In this document: in pieces, positions 8,169 to 18,037 of the stretch | How the letters are laid out: every line of letters begins with the position of its first letter | How positions within the stretch are numbered: position 1 is the first letter of the stretch | Origin: Phocaeicola abscessus CCUG 55929 | GTDB taxonomy: Bacteria; Bacteroidota; Bacteroidia; Bacteroidales; Bacteroidaceae | Assembly: GCF_000312445.1 (NCBI RefSeq) | Contig: NZ_HE997182.1 | Coordinates: 62,001 to 126,000, forward strand | Direction of reading: 5' to 3' | Length of the DNA stretch: 64,000 bases | Position numbers and translations under genes: made by a program | Notes under the pieces: model-generated | The model's input: the letters and a program-made list of their open reading frames with translations, nothing else | The model's database searches: none | What the model was told of the DNA's origin: nothing

Positions 8169-9875
8169 ATGTCGTTTTGGATTATTTTTAAACTCATCGG
8201 TTCGCTGGCCCTGCTGATGTACGGTATGAAATCGATGAGCGAGAGTTTGCAGAAGATGGCGGGCAGCCAATTACGCCATGTGCTGCAAAAGATGACTACC
8301 AATCGCTTGACGGGAATGCTGACGGGTACCTTCGTGACCGCCGCCGTGCAATCCTCCACCGCCACCACCGTGATGACCGTTTCTTTCGTCAATGCAGGTC
8401 TGCTTTCCTTGACACAGGCCATTTCAGTCGTCATGGGAGCGAACATCGGAACCACGCTGACCGCCTGGATCATGAGCGCCGGGTTCTCATTCAACATTAC
8501 GGATTTCGTTTATCCCACTTTCTTCATCGCCATCATTCTCTGTTATACGAAAAAACAAAAGAGTCTCGGCGATTTTTTATTCGGCATCGCTTTCATGTTT
8601 CTGGGTTTGGGTACGTTGCGCCAAACAGGCATCGACATGCACCTTTCGGAGAACCAGGCCGTCCTTCACTTCTTTTCGCTGTTCAATCCGGAGAGCTTCC
8701 TGACTACGCTCATCTTCCTCCTCATCGGCAGTATCATGACGATGGGCGTTCAGTCTTCGGCCGCCATCATGGCCATTACCATGATCCTCTGCTCGAGCGG
8801 CGTGCTTCCCATCTATCAAGGCATTGCACTGGTGATGGGCGAGAATATCGGGACGACCGTCACCTCGAACATCGTCGCCCTAACGGCCAATACGCCGGCC
8901 CGGCGCGCAGCGCTGGCCCACATGTTCTTCAACCTGTTCGGCGTGCTTTGGGTGTTGTGCCTGTTCCATCCGTTCGTGGATATGGTCTGCGGCTTCGTGG
9001 GATATGACGAGACCATGACCAAGTCGGCCCCCGATTTCCTGGCGAATGCCTCCAAGCTCTCGTTCGTGCTGGCCGCCTTCCACACCTCTTTCAACGTAGC
9101 GAATACGGGCATTCTGATCTGGTTCATCCCGCAGATCGAAAAGTTGGTCTGCAAAATCATCAAACCTAAAAAGACGGACGAAGAAGAAGACTTCCGCCTG
9201 CACTTCATCAGCAGTGGATTCTTAGAAACCCCCGAGCTCTCCGTATTGGAAGCACAAAAGGAGACCATGAATTTCGCCCGACGCATCCACCGCATGTTCG
9301 GCTTCGTAATGCAACTGATCGAAATCAAAGACGGCACGCAATTCGTAAAACTGTTCTCGCGCATCGAGAAGTACGAGAATATCGCCGACAGTATGGAAAT
9401 AGAAATCGCCAAGTATTTGGATAACGTCAGCAATGCGCACTTGAGTCCCGAAACGAAGGGGAAAATCCGTGCCATGCTCCGCGAAATTTCCGAAATCGAA
9501 AGCATCGGAGACAGTTGCTACAATCTTGCCCGAACGATCAATCACAAACATAACGGCGACGAAGATTTCACCGAGCAGCAATACCGGCATATCCGCCACA
9601 TGTTCGACCTGACCAACGAGGCGCTGGCGCAAATGAACGCATTGATCGCAGATCCGCATACGACCGACGTGAACGTGACCTTCAACTTAGAGAACGAAAT
9701 CAATAACTTCAGGGATCAGCTGAAGAATCAGAACATCACGGACATCAACAACCGATATTACGATTATCAGACGGGCGTCTACTACATGGATATCATCAAC
9801 GAGTGCGAAAAGTTAGGAGATTACGTGGTCAACGTGGTAGAAGCCCGCACCAACACCAAGGAGAGGAAAGAGTAA
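8169..9875 (+). CDS. Na+/phosphate cotransporter family protein with PhoU domain
   Basis: Inner-membrane Na/Pi (NptA/YjbB type) transporter. The membrane part spans about residues 1-310 and holds two inverted repeats with the hallmark motifs QSSTATT (near 64) and QSSAAIM (near 200), each followed by a GANIGTT or GENIGTT signature. The cytosolic C-terminal 220 residues form a PhoU-like helical domain (ISEIESIGDSCYNLAR). It probably moves phosphate with sodium, though members can export as well as import. It is convergent with the sensor kinase gene, and the gap between them carries a tandem array. Confidence 0.88.
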   Translation: MSFWIIFKLIGSLALLMYGMKSMSESLQKMAGSQLRHVLQKMTTNRLTGMLTGTFVTAAVQSSTATTVMTVSFVNAGLLSLTQAISVVMGANIGTTLTAWIMSAGFSFNITDFVYPTFFIAIILCYTKKQKSLGDFLFGIAFMFLGLGTLRQTGIDMHLSENQAVLHFFSLFNPESFLTTLIFLLIGSIMTMGVQSSAAIMAITMILCSSGVLPIYQGIALVMGENIGTTVTSNIVALTANTPARRAALAHMFFNLFGVLWVLCLFHPFVDMVCGFVGYDETMTKSAPDFLANASKLSFVLAAFHTSFNVANTGILIWFIPQIEKLVCKIIKPKKTDEEEDFRLHFISSGFLETPELSVLEAQKETMNFARRIHRMFGFVMQLIEIKDGTQFVKLFSRIEKYENIADSMEIEIAKYLDNVSNAHLSPETKGKIRAMLREISEIESIGDSCYNLARTINHKHNGDEDFTEQQYRHIRHMFDLTNEALAQMNALIADPHTTDVNVTFNLENEINNFRDQLKNQNITDINNRYYDYQTGVYYMDIINECEKLGDYVVNVVEARTNTKERKE

Positions 9876-10093
9876 ACGCATCTCGTCAGGCTCCCGGAAG
9901 ATGACTGTCGTATATCCTCTTATTCACAGGAAAGTTTTCACCGATAATGATGAGGCGATACGGGATAGGTTAAAGTCATATCTTGCTCTCATCACTCGAG
10001 TCCAAAAGTACGACATACATAGGATAAAGCCTTTTGCAACAAAAACGTATTCAGCCCGCAAAATATCACTACCTTTCGGACGGCATCGTAGAG

Positions 10094-10351
10094 GTTCCGA
10101 ACCCCGTCGGATACGTTGGATAACCTCAAATTCGACGTTCCAAACCCCGTCGGATACGTTGGGAAACCTCAAATTCGACGTTCCAAACCCCGCCGGATAC
10201 GTTGGGCAACCTCAAATTCGACGTTCCGAACCCCGCCGGATACGTTGGGAAACCTCAAATTCGACGTTCCAAACCCCGCCGGATACGTTGGGCAACCTCA
10301 AATTCGACGTTCCGAACCCCGCCGGATACGTTGGGCAACCTCAAATTCGAC
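10094..10351 (+). repeat. 43-bp tandem array, six units
   Basis: Six head-to-tail units of exactly 43 bp begin at 10094, 10137, 10180, 10223, 10266 and 10309. Each starts GTTCCGAACCCCG (or GTTCCAAACCCCG), continues CGGATACGTTGG, and ends CCTCAAATTCGAC. Units differ at only a few positions, mainly G/A in the first part, C/T before CGGATACG and C/A/T near the middle. 43 is not a multiple of three, so all frames stay open by periodicity and this is not coding. It lies between two convergent genes. Confidence 0.95.
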
Positions 10352-10476
10352 GTTCGGAACGTATCCGGACAGGTTGCATAACCTATCCGACGGGATAAAC
10401 AACCGGGCCGGCGGGGTCCCGGACGTATCTGGCTACGTTGTGGACGTATCCGGCTACGTTGTGCGACGTATCCGGA
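10352..10476 (+). repeat. inverted partner copies and 21-bp direct repeat beside the 43-bp array
   Basis: Immediately after the array the core CCGGATACGTT appears in reverse complement: AACGTATCCGG at the array edge, then three GACGTATCYGG copies, two of them inside an exact-phase 21-bp repeat (10421-10441 and 10442-10462, one mismatch). Transcripts from either side could therefore fold back on the array. No gene is seen in 9876-10484. Confidence 0.85.
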
Positions 10477-10484
10477 AGCGAATT

Positions 10485-11825
10485 CTATCTGACGACTTGC
10501 TTTGCAGGAGGGTGGGGGAAAGAGATCTTAAAGCGGGTGATCCCGTCGGGATAGGTTTTGAGCGAAAACGTGCAGCGATGCTTGATCAGGACTTCGCGGA
10601 TGAAGAGCAACCCGATTCCCTGCCCGTTGGGTTTGGTGGAAAAGAAAGGGGAAAAAAGTTTCGACTCCGTCTCCGGAGCGATACCCTTGCCGTTGTCGGC
10701 AATTTCCAGCACGGGCGGGTCGGCGGAGGTAGTCATGCGGATGCGGCCGTCGCGGCGCCCGGCCTCCTCGATGCTCTCGACGGCATTCTTGAGGATATTG
10801 ACCACGACTTGTTCGAAGAGCGACCTGTCCAGTTCGACCTGCAACGTTTGGGGTGGTGAAAGGTGCATGTCCAGCCCGATGTGTCGGTTGGCGCAAACGG
10901 TTTCCATAAAATGCTTGCAGGCCTCCACACACTCGTTCAGGTCCGCCCGCCGCAGGATAGGGTCGGGGATCTTCACCACGTCGGCGAAGGCGGTAATGAA
11001 GCGGCTCATGCTCATGCAGCGATTGGAACAGACGTGCATCCCTTCGACGAGGTCTTGCGTGCCGTCCCTCGTTTGCAGTTCGTCGCCGACCGACTCGAGG
11101 ATGGAAGTTACGCCAGCCACGGTATTGTTCACCTCGTGCGAGATCAGCCGGATCACTTTTTCGTACGCCTTCTTTTCGGCTTTCATCACCTCGTCGGTCA
11201 GGCTTTCTATCAAAATAAACGGATGGGCAAAGCCTCGATCCAGAAACGCCAGCGAGGAACAACGATAAATCAGGGAGTTGCTCAGGCGGACGGTACGGGC
11301 ATGGTTCCGACCGATCCGCTCGATCTCCCGGGCCAAAGGCGAGGTTACCTCCGCCAGGGTCTTGCCTGCGAGTTGCTCGAAAGAAGCTGCTCCGAGAAAA
11401 CGCAACGCCGCCTCGTTCGCCAGGGTGATATGCCCGTCGAAGTCTTCGATGACCACGCCCATGGGCGAGGCATCGATCAACAAGTTCAGAAACCGATGCT
11501 GTTCCGAGATCCTTAACTTTTCGTCTTTCAGCCGGTCCATCATCCGGTTAAAGAGGTCGACGATGCGATCGCTCTCGTACTGCCCGACAGGAGCCAACCG
11601 GGTGGAGAAGTCCTGCACACTGAGCAGTTCCATGCCGCTGCTGATGGTGTCGAGCGGTTTGAGCACCTTCCCATAGAAATAGGTCAAATACATGAGCACG
11701 AGTACGATAAATACCTCTACGAGGTAAAACAGCACGTTATGAGCCTCGAAAGAAAGCACACAGACAATCGCCAAAAGCACGACGATCATCAGCGCCAGGA
11801 GGTAAAAGAGGTATTTGAGTCTCAT
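10485..11825 (-). CDS. sensor histidine kinase (partner of sigma-54 activator)
   Basis: A 446-aa membrane kinase. Two hydrophobic segments (about residues 5-22 and 27-50) sit with almost no periplasmic loop between them, followed by a HAMP-like linker, a PAS domain (about 110-220), the phosphoacceptor helix LISHEVNN and an HATPase domain with N box NILKNAVESIE, G1 EIADNGKGI and G2 GQGIGLLFIREVL. The start is the ATG four bases after the activator stop codon, so the pair is translationally linked. With so short an outer loop it probably senses a membrane or cytosolic signal. It is the last gene of the efflux operon. Confidence 0.9.
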   Translation of the reverse strand: MRLKYLFYLLALMIVVLLAIVCVLSFEAHNVLFYLVEVFIVLVLMYLTYFYGKVLKPLDTISSGMELLSVQDFSTRLAPVGQYESDRIVDLFNRMMDRLKDEKLRISEQHRFLNLLIDASPMGVVIEDFDGHITLANEAALRFLGAASFEQLAGKTLAEVTSPLAREIERIGRNHARTVRLSNSLIYRCSSLAFLDRGFAHPFILIESLTDEVMKAEKKAYEKVIRLISHEVNNTVAGVTSILESVGDELQTRDGTQDLVEGMHVCSNRCMSMSRFITAFADVVKIPDPILRRADLNECVEACKHFMETVCANRHIGLDMHLSPPQTLQVELDRSLFEQVVVNILKNAVESIEEAGRRDGRIRMTTSADPPVLEIADNGKGIAPETESKLFSPFFSTKPNGQGIGLLFIREVLIKHRCTFSLKTYPDGITRFKISFPHPPAKQVVR

Positions 11826-11829
11826 CGTT

Positions 11830-13197
11830 TCAAACCTGCGAATCATCGATACGGATACCATACTTTTCCAAGCGGCGATACAATGCCTGACGACTGATAC
11901 CCAAGGCTGACGCTACTCGCGTGATATTATTGCGGTAAAGCTGCAGGGCTTGCAGGATGGTCTGTTTCTCTACTTCTTCCAAGTTCATGCGATTCGCGTT
12001 CTTTTCCGTTTGCGAAAAAGTGTCTACCTGCTGCTGCGCTTCGAAATCGGAAGCCTCCAATCGGTTCTTGGCAGTTATCAGCAAGGTGCGCTCGACCAGG
12101 TTTTTCAATTCGCGGACATTGCCGGGGTACGGCAGGCGGGCGAGGTAGGCTATGGCTTCTGCCGTCACCTCGACCGGCGGCAAGCCGTTTTCTCTGCACT
12201 GCCGCTTTACAAAATAGTCGATGAGCAAGGGGATATCACTTTTCCTTTCCCGCAACGCGGGCAGATGCACGGTGATCAAGTTGATGCGATAGTATAAATC
12301 TTCGCGGAAGGCGTGCTCCCGAATCATTTGCACCAAGTCGGCATTGGTCGCGCAAATCACCCTGACGTCCACTTTCCGAGGGCGGCTATCGCCCAACACT
12401 TCGAAGGTCTGTTCCTGCAGCACGCGAAGCAACTTCACCTGACAGCCGATATCCAGTTCTCCTATTTCATCCAGGAAGATGGTGCCTTTATCCGCCATTT
12501 CAAACCGTCCTTTGCGGTCGGCAACGGCATCGGTGAAAGCGCCTTTCCGATGTCCGAACATCTCGCTCTCGAACAAGGTCTGCGAAATACCTCCCAGATT
12601 CACTTTCACGAAAGGTTTTCCCGTTCTCCGGCTGTTCCTGTGGATGATCTCCGCTATCAGTTCCTTGCCGGTTCCGCTCTCTCCCGTGATCAAGACGGAA
12701 GCATCGGTTTTCGCAATCCGTCTGACGGTAGCCAGCACGTTCAGCAAAGTTTTGCTCTTGCCGATCATCCGGCTTCTGTCCCAGATATCGTCGTCGGCCT
12801 TTTCTTCCGTTTCCTGTCGGGCGGCCGTCAGCTCGAGCGCCGTTTCTATCCGTTGCATCAGACCGGCATTGTTCCACGGTTTGGTAACGAAGTCGAACGC
12901 GCCGGCTCGCATTCCTTTTACGGCGAGGTTGATGCTTCCCCACGCCGTCATCAGCATGACCGGCACGTCAGGTCGGAACAGCTTGACCTGCTTCAATAAA
13001 GTCAACCCTTCCTCCCCGTCGGTAGAGAGCGAAAAGTTCATATCCATCAGGATCAGCTGCAATGCTTCCGCCCGGATTATGGCCATCGCTTCGCGAGGAC
13101 CGGTGGCAGTCTTGGGTTCGTATCCGGCTCTTTTCAGCATCAAAGACAGAGAAGAGCGGATGGCGCTATCATCGTCGATTATCAATATCATTTTCAC
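11830..13197 (-). CDS. NtrC-family sigma-54-dependent response regulator
   Basis: Domains in order: receiver (phospho-acceptor Asp52 in LILMDMNF), AAA+ ATPase (Walker A GESGTGKE near 168, the sigma-54-contacting GAFTDA loop, Walker B GTIFLDEIGEL) and a C-terminal Fis-type helix-turn-helix (ALGISRQALYRRLEKYGI). When phosphorylated it should form a ring and drive open-complex formation by RpoN holoenzyme. It follows tolC by 40 bp and overlaps the kinase unit closely. The most likely target is the efflux operon itself, where a candidate -24/-12 site lies upstream of the first gene. Confidence 0.93.
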   Translation of the reverse strand: MKMILIIDDDSAIRSSLSLMLKRAGYEPKTATGPREAMAIIRAEALQLILMDMNFSLSTDGEEGLTLLKQVKLFRPDVPVMLMTAWGSINLAVKGMRAGAFDFVTKPWNNAGLMQRIETALELTAARQETEEKADDDIWDRSRMIGKSKTLLNVLATVRRIAKTDASVLITGESGTGKELIAEIIHRNSRRTGKPFVKVNLGGISQTLFESEMFGHRKGAFTDAVADRKGRFEMADKGTIFLDEIGELDIGCQVKLLRVLQEQTFEVLGDSRPRKVDVRVICATNADLVQMIREHAFREDLYYRINLITVHLPALRERKSDIPLLIDYFVKRQCRENGLPPVEVTAEAIAYLARLPYPGNVRELKNLVERTLLITAKNRLEASDFEAQQQVDTFSQTEKNANRMNLEEVEKQTILQALQLYRNNITRVASALGISRQALYRRLEKYGIRIDDSQV

Positions 13198-13237
13198 AAA
13201 GATATAATGTTTTTACTTAACGAAGGAGATAAATTCG

Positions 13238-14716
13238 TCACCCTCGGATTATTTTCTCAAAGTCGACCTCGATGTCCGTACGGCGTTCGAAGTCCCACAG
13301 CGTCAAACTTCGCAACTGATAATAATAATACCAGTAATAAAACAGCTGGGTGATATGCTGTTGGCGGGCTTCGTCTTTCTTGATTTGCGAATCGTTCAGA
13401 TCCAGTGTCGAGATCTTGCCTATCAGGAAGGTTTTCACATTCGTATCGTATCTTTTCTTGGCGATATGATCCGAGAGGTCTGCGATGTCGAGCTGTATTC
13501 GTTGATTATTATACCGTTCCACCAAGATGAACAGGTTTTGGCTGAAATTCATCGTCTCCTGTTGCAGCTTGCTTTGAGTTACTTGTCGGTTGCTTTCGGC
13601 CATTTTTACACTTCCTTTCTTCTTTCCCCAGTCGAGGATAGGGATCTTCACTCCCACTTCGACCACCCGATTCGACTTCAATCCTCGGTAAACATCTGCC
13701 AAAGAACGATCCGTCCCCGTCAGGCCGACTTGTGCATAGAGCGTCATCTGCCTCCGATTTCCTTTCGCCTTGGCTACTTCATAATCGGCTTCCATTTGTC
13801 GGCGTCGGATATTCAAGGCGAACGAATTGTTGGCAAGCGCCTTATTCAACACTTCGTCGTAGCTTAACATCACGTCGGGAATGGCTTCGGGAAGAACGGG
13901 CTCGAGCTCTTCCCCTTCTCCTATCGCGAGGAAGGAGCGAAGCTTGAACATGTGGCTCTTCAAGTTGCTTTCATTGTCCGTCAACGTCGATTTAGCCGTT
14001 AATACGTTCAACTGAAGCTGCAATAAATCGTTTTCGCTGATCTGTCCCATCTCTCGTTTCACCTTTGCAATCTCATAGAGTTTCTCGGCGTTGGTCAGGT
14101 TCTGTTTGCAGATGATCACCTTCTCCTTGGCCAGCAATAAATCGAAAAAGCCGGTTATCGTGGCCATCGTCACCTTTTCCGTGGCAGAAAGAAAAGCCGC
14201 CTTCGCCTCCTTATATCGCACCGGTTCTATTCGCCGGTTCCACTTCACGGTATTTACGCCGAAGATGGGCTGATCCAGTCTGACAGCGACTGGGATCGAC
14301 ATATAACTTTCGGCTTTCTTCCCGCCGAACAGCTTCAAGTAATCCAGCGAAGTATTCAAGGAGAGCGTTCCGCCCGTCAGCCAAATATGTTGGTCGATGC
14401 TCAGGTTTCCTTTCAGTTGCATGTAATCGTTTCTCAGATACTTATAGTCTCCGTTTTCCTGTTGATACGCGTCGTAGTTCTTATGATAACTGGGAATCGT
14501 ACTGTCGAAATTCACTTCCGGCAACAAATTCGCCCGATAGGTACGGTATTCCCAATAAGCCGTTTTCAGTTCGTTCAGGGCGACGAGCGCATCCACGCTC
14601 TGCATCCTTGCCAAACGGATCGCTTCGGCAAGCGTGATCAGCCGGACGGTGGTTCCGCTCTGAGCGTTTGCGCTCAGTATCGTCCCTGTCAACCAAATAA
14701 AAAGCAATCGTTTCAT
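13238..14716 (-). CDS. TolC-family outer membrane efflux protein
   Basis: A 492-aa protein with a signal peptide (MKRLLFIWLTGTILSANAQ) and two TolC/OEP repeats rich in long helices. It should form the trimeric outer-membrane duct and periplasmic tunnel of the pump whose adaptor, permeases and ATPase precede it. It starts one base after the ATPase gene ends, which supports coupled expression. The substrate cannot be read from the sequence. Confidence 0.9.
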   Translation of the reverse strand: MKRLLFIWLTGTILSANAQSGTTVRLITLAEAIRLARMQSVDALVALNELKTAYWEYRTYRANLLPEVNFDSTIPSYHKNYDAYQQENGDYKYLRNDYMQLKGNLSIDQHIWLTGGTLSLNTSLDYLKLFGGKKAESYMSIPVAVRLDQPIFGVNTVKWNRRIEPVRYKEAKAAFLSATEKVTMATITGFFDLLLAKEKVIICKQNLTNAEKLYEIAKVKREMGQISENDLLQLQLNVLTAKSTLTDNESNLKSHMFKLRSFLAIGEGEELEPVLPEAIPDVMLSYDEVLNKALANNSFALNIRRRQMEADYEVAKAKGNRRQMTLYAQVGLTGTDRSLADVYRGLKSNRVVEVGVKIPILDWGKKKGSVKMAESNRQVTQSKLQQETMNFSQNLFILVERYNNQRIQLDIADLSDHIAKKRYDTNVKTFLIGKISTLDLNDSQIKKDEARQQHITQLFYYWYYYYQLRSLTLWDFERRTDIEVDFEKIIRG

Positions 14717-14717
14717 A

Positions 14718-15389
14718 CTATTCTATTTGTCGCCCGTCGAAGAAACGAATCGTACGATCGGTCTGTTTTGCCTGAGCTTCGTTGTGCGTCACCATCACGA
14801 CCGTCCTCCCGTCTTCCTTATTCAACTGATGCAATAAATCCATGATTTCGCCGCCCTTCTTCGAATCCAGATTTCCCGTCGGTTCGTCGGCCAAGATGAT
14901 CTCCGGATTACCGACAATCGCTCTCGCTATCGCCACTCGTTGACACTGTCCACCGGAGAGTTGCGAGGGCATGTGATGCATTCGATGATTCAGGCCGACC
15001 CGATCCAGCACCTCTTTCGCCAATTTCCTCCGTTCGGAATTACTCATATTCCGGTAAAGCAACGGCACGATCACATTGTCCAATACATTCAACGTATTGA
15101 TCAGATGGAAAGATTGAAAGACAAATCCTAACTTCTCATTACGGAAAGCCGCCAACTCCTTGTCTTTCATAGAGAAAGTATCAATCCCGTCGATGGTAAC
15201 GGTGCCTGAGGTAGGCAGGTCCAATAAACCCATGATATTCAACAGGGTCGACTTCCCGCAGCCCGAAGGTCCCATGACGCTGAGGAATTCTCCTTTCTCC
15301 ACTTCCAAATTGACATTTTCCAACGCTTGAGTTTCTATTTCTTTGGTACGATATATTTTATTGATACCGGTCAGTTTTATGGTTTTCAT
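14718..15389 (-). CDS. ABC transporter ATPase, LolD/MacB type
   Basis: About 223 aa from the ATG at 15389. Walker A GPSGCGKST, Q-loop, signature LSGGQCQRV, Walker B ILADEPTGNLD and the H-loop VTHN are all intact. It belongs to the MacB/LolD/FtsE group that works with FtsX-type permeases and drives substrate movement by periplasmic mechanotransmission. An in-frame GTG 16 codons upstream is possible but would overlap the permease end. Sequence order adaptor-permease-permease-ATPase-TolC indicates a complete tripartite exporter. Confidence 0.93.
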   Translation of the reverse strand: MKTIKLTGINKIYRTKEIETQALENVNLEVEKGEFLSVMGPSGCGKSTLLNIMGLLDLPTSGTVTIDGIDTFSMKDKELAAFRNEKLGFVFQSFHLINTLNVLDNVIVPLLYRNMSNSERRKLAKEVLDRVGLNHRMHHMPSQLSGGQCQRVAIARAIVGNPEIILADEPTGNLDSKKGGEIMDLLHQLNKEDGRTVVMVTHNEAQAKQTDRTIRFFDGRQIE

Positions 15390-15426
15390 CCTTATAATTA
15401 TAATTAGTTCATACCTGTTGTTTATT

Positions 15427-16719
15427 TTATTCGTCACGCAAAGCTTCCGTCGGTCGGATACGGCTGATCCGCCTCGCCGGGATGAAAATCCCGATAAGCA
15501 CGACGGTTAACATCGCAATATAAACCGCTGCCGAAACAATCATAAAATGTTGAGGGAAGCTTTCGATCCAGCAAGGATCCGTCGCAACCCAATAATCCTT
15601 ATACAGCCCCTCGCTCAAGGCGTACTGCAAGTAGATCAGACACCCTAAGATAACGGCGACGGTAGTCAATACGGCTCCTTCGCCCATGAGCATCTTCACG
15701 ATCTTGGCAGGCGTCGCTCCATACGAAAGCATTACGCCGACATCTTCTTTCCGGATTTTCGTCTGCAACCAGAACGTACCGATTACTCCCAAGCACAGAT
15801 TCATCAGGAAGAAAATCGTCAAGCACCGCCGCATCATGACAGAGGCATCGGTAATTCTCCTCTCCCGCTGCCTGATCAGCTCCGGATAGCTCACGATGGA
15901 ACGGACATACAAGTTGCCCGAACGAAGCCTCGCCATCTCTTTCTCGCGGAAATCTTCCATGTATTGTTTCAAACTGACTCCTTCTTTTACCCGAACCAAG
16001 ATTTTTATTTTGTCCGGATCCTTCCCATCTTCCTGATCGTCATAAATCTTGAAAGCGATAGGGGAGAAACGGCGGTAGCTATACATTTTAATATCCTTTA
16101 CCACCCCTTTCACTTCAATGAATGTGGTAGAGTCAATACCTCCCCGACTCGTTTTCAGAAACCGCATCCGGCTCCGGTTATCGCCGAAATACATCTTCGC
16201 CATATTTTCCGTAATAATCATCTCATCTCCGCCAAGCGACATCTTGTCCAATTCGTTCGTATCGTAACCGTCGGCAGCCCGAATGCCGAAAGCCTTCAAA
16301 TAATTGTGCCCCGGCATGAAAAGCATCATAGCCACACTGCCTTTTTTCGTCGTATCGACGGCCGAGACATATCCGCTGTTGATATTTCCTTCCGAACCAG
16401 GATAAGCAAAGCCTATCAACGGGGCTGCAGCCTCCACGTTCGGCAGTTTCTCCGTGAGGCTTAACAGCCGCAGAAAGTCGTCGCGTACGGTAGAATCTCC
16501 CTCCGCCGTATATTGAGAAGATCCCTTCGGGTAGAGCGACAAAAGGACCTGGCAAAGCCTGTCCGTATCATAACCCATCGGCTGATTGAAAACATAGCTC
16601 ATCACGATGGTCGGATCGAAGATCACCCACGAGATGACAGTCACTAACACCAATTCGGCAAACAACCAAGCATTCCGACGTCGGCGCGCCCACAATTTTT
16701 TTAATATCAATCTAAACAT
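15427..16719 (-). CDS. FtsX/MacB-type ABC permease, second copy
   Basis: A 430-aa permease: one N-terminal membrane helix, a periplasmic MacB-type core domain (about 40-270), then three C-terminal helices with the FtsX pattern (SYGATPAKIVKMLMGEGA linking segment). It lies 18 bp after the companion permease and differs considerably from it, so the exporter is probably a heterodimer. Typical length for the short, single-unit members of the family. Confidence 0.88.
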   Translation of the reverse strand: MFRLILKKLWARRRRNAWLFAELVLVTVISWVIFDPTIVMSYVFNQPMGYDTDRLCQVLLSLYPKGSSQYTAEGDSTVRDDFLRLLSLTEKLPNVEAAAPLIGFAYPGSEGNINSGYVSAVDTTKKGSVAMMLFMPGHNYLKAFGIRAADGYDTNELDKMSLGGDEMIITENMAKMYFGDNRSRMRFLKTSRGGIDSTTFIEVKGVVKDIKMYSYRRFSPIAFKIYDDQEDGKDPDKIKILVRVKEGVSLKQYMEDFREKEMARLRSGNLYVRSIVSYPELIRQRERRITDASVMMRRCLTIFFLMNLCLGVIGTFWLQTKIRKEDVGVMLSYGATPAKIVKMLMGEGAVLTTVAVILGCLIYLQYALSEGLYKDYWVATDPCWIESFPQHFMIVSAAVYIAMLTVVLIGIFIPARRISRIRPTEALRDE

Positions 16720-16737
16720 CGTCCTCTCTCCCCCTTT

Positions 16738-18036
16738 CTATCGCTTCTCGTTTAAAGCATTCACAATCGGTTTCCGCAAGGCATGCCATGCAGGAATTGC
16801 TGCCGACAGCATATTTATCATGAAACACACCACCAATACGCAGATAAAAACCGTCGGAGAGAAAAACATTTCGCCGGTCACCGTCAGATCTACTCCTTCC
16901 GGAAACGAATTCCATTTGTCAAACAGACCGAAAATCCAATTGCGCCCCGCATACAAGACGATCCACGAAAGTACCATGCCAAGCATCCCGCCGCACAAAG
17001 TTAATACCAGGTTTTCCCCGATCACCTGACGGAACAAAGCCTTCCTGTCGGCTCCGAAAGATTTTCGAACCCCCATTTCCGGCAGGCGTTCCTCCATCCG
17101 ACTCGAAATCATGCCGCTCAAATTAACAGCCGGAACGATAAGCAGCGCCAAGAAAATCAGAAAGAATCGACGGAATATTTTCCCATAGGAAGGATTGTAT
17201 TCTCCGGTCACCGACAATCCTTGAACCACCTTATCGAAATGGTCGGACAAACCTCTGTAATCAACCCTCCATTCGCTTTTATGCACTTGGTTGACATGCT
17301 TGAACAATGTCTGCAGCTCTTCATCCAACGCCTTCGCCTGTCTATCCGACTCGACCATGAATACCAGACGGAAAGAGCCCAAATAATCATAGGTCCAAGT
17401 AGTTTCATAACCGTCATCCGTCGTATAAGGCAGATACACTTCGGCATAAGAATCCGTCAAGGGAGAAGCGCTTTTCACGACACCGCAAACCCGGTAATCC
17501 ACATAATCGATCTTCACGCTTTTCCTGACGACCTCTCGCTCGGTATCGAACAGTTTTCGGGCAAAGGCATCGGTGACGACGACTTGACGAATCCCGCTTT
17601 CGAAATCGGCTTGCAAAAAAGGAGCTCCCTCCAAAAACTTAAACTCGTAGATCTTGAAGTAGGCCGGATCAACCATCCGGAAATTCAGCTTGAAATCTCC
17701 GGTATTATCGGTTGGTTGCACCCACTTGTCGCCCTCGACAGCATTAGCGCTGACAGCCGCCGCATTTTTCAGCGGATAGAACCATTCCTTCAACGCTAAA
17801 TAAGAGACGTTCGACTGATAGGAATTTTCATCCGGCGTTATCAGTCTCATATTTGGCAGATACAAGGTCTTTCCCCGATGATATTCCGGGTAAATCGGGG
17901 CGAGCTTCACATAATGGACTACCACTATCACCAGCGTAAAACAGATAGCCAACGCCGTTCCTATCATATAGAGCATGCTGAACAGCGGATTTTGTTTCAG
18001 CAATTGAATCGCTTGCTTTACATCATATTTCCACAT
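16738..18036 (-). CDS. FtsX/MacB-type ABC permease, first copy
   Basis: A 432-aa permease with one N-terminal membrane helix near residues 17-40, a periplasmic domain and three C-terminal helices; the cytosolic coupling segment reads EMGVRKSFGADRKALFRQVIGENL, shown here in part. It begins one base after the adaptor stop codon. Together with the second permease it should form the membrane part of the pump. The partner relation is inferred from order and spacing. Confidence 0.88.
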   Translation of the reverse strand: MWKYDVKQAIQLLKQNPLFSMLYMIGTALAICFTLVIVVVHYVKLAPIYPEYHRGKTLYLPNMRLITPDENSYQSNVSYLALKEWFYPLKNAAAVSANAVEGDKWVQPTDNTGDFKLNFRMVDPAYFKIYEFKFLEGAPFLQADFESGIRQVVVTDAFARKLFDTEREVVRKSVKIDYVDYRVCGVVKSASPLTDSYAEVYLPYTTDDGYETTWTYDYLGSFRLVFMVESDRQAKALDEELQTLFKHVNQVHKSEWRVDYRGLSDHFDKVVQGLSVTGEYNPSYGKIFRRFFLIFLALLIVPAVNLSGMISSRMEERLPEMGVRKSFGADRKALFRQVIGENLVLTLCGGMLGMVLSWIVLYAGRNWIFGLFDKWNSFPEGVDLTVTGEMFFSPTVFICVLVVCFMINMLSAAIPAWHALRKPIVNALNEKR

Positions 18037-18037
18037 G

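Noticed and set aside
10094..10351. CRISPR array
   Set aside because: Units abut without variable spacers, so it is a simple tandem array, and no cas gene is present.
10116..10859. Long open frame on the plus strand across the 43-bp array with NPAGYVGQPQIRRS-like repeats
   Set aside because: The 43-bp period cycles through all three frames without stops, and the 3' part runs antisense over the sensor kinase; no start signal and no plausible protein.
10558..11268. Antisense frame of 236 codons over the kinase gene
   Set aside because: Mirror of a GC-biased coding gene; composition Ser/Arg rich as typical for antisense shadow.
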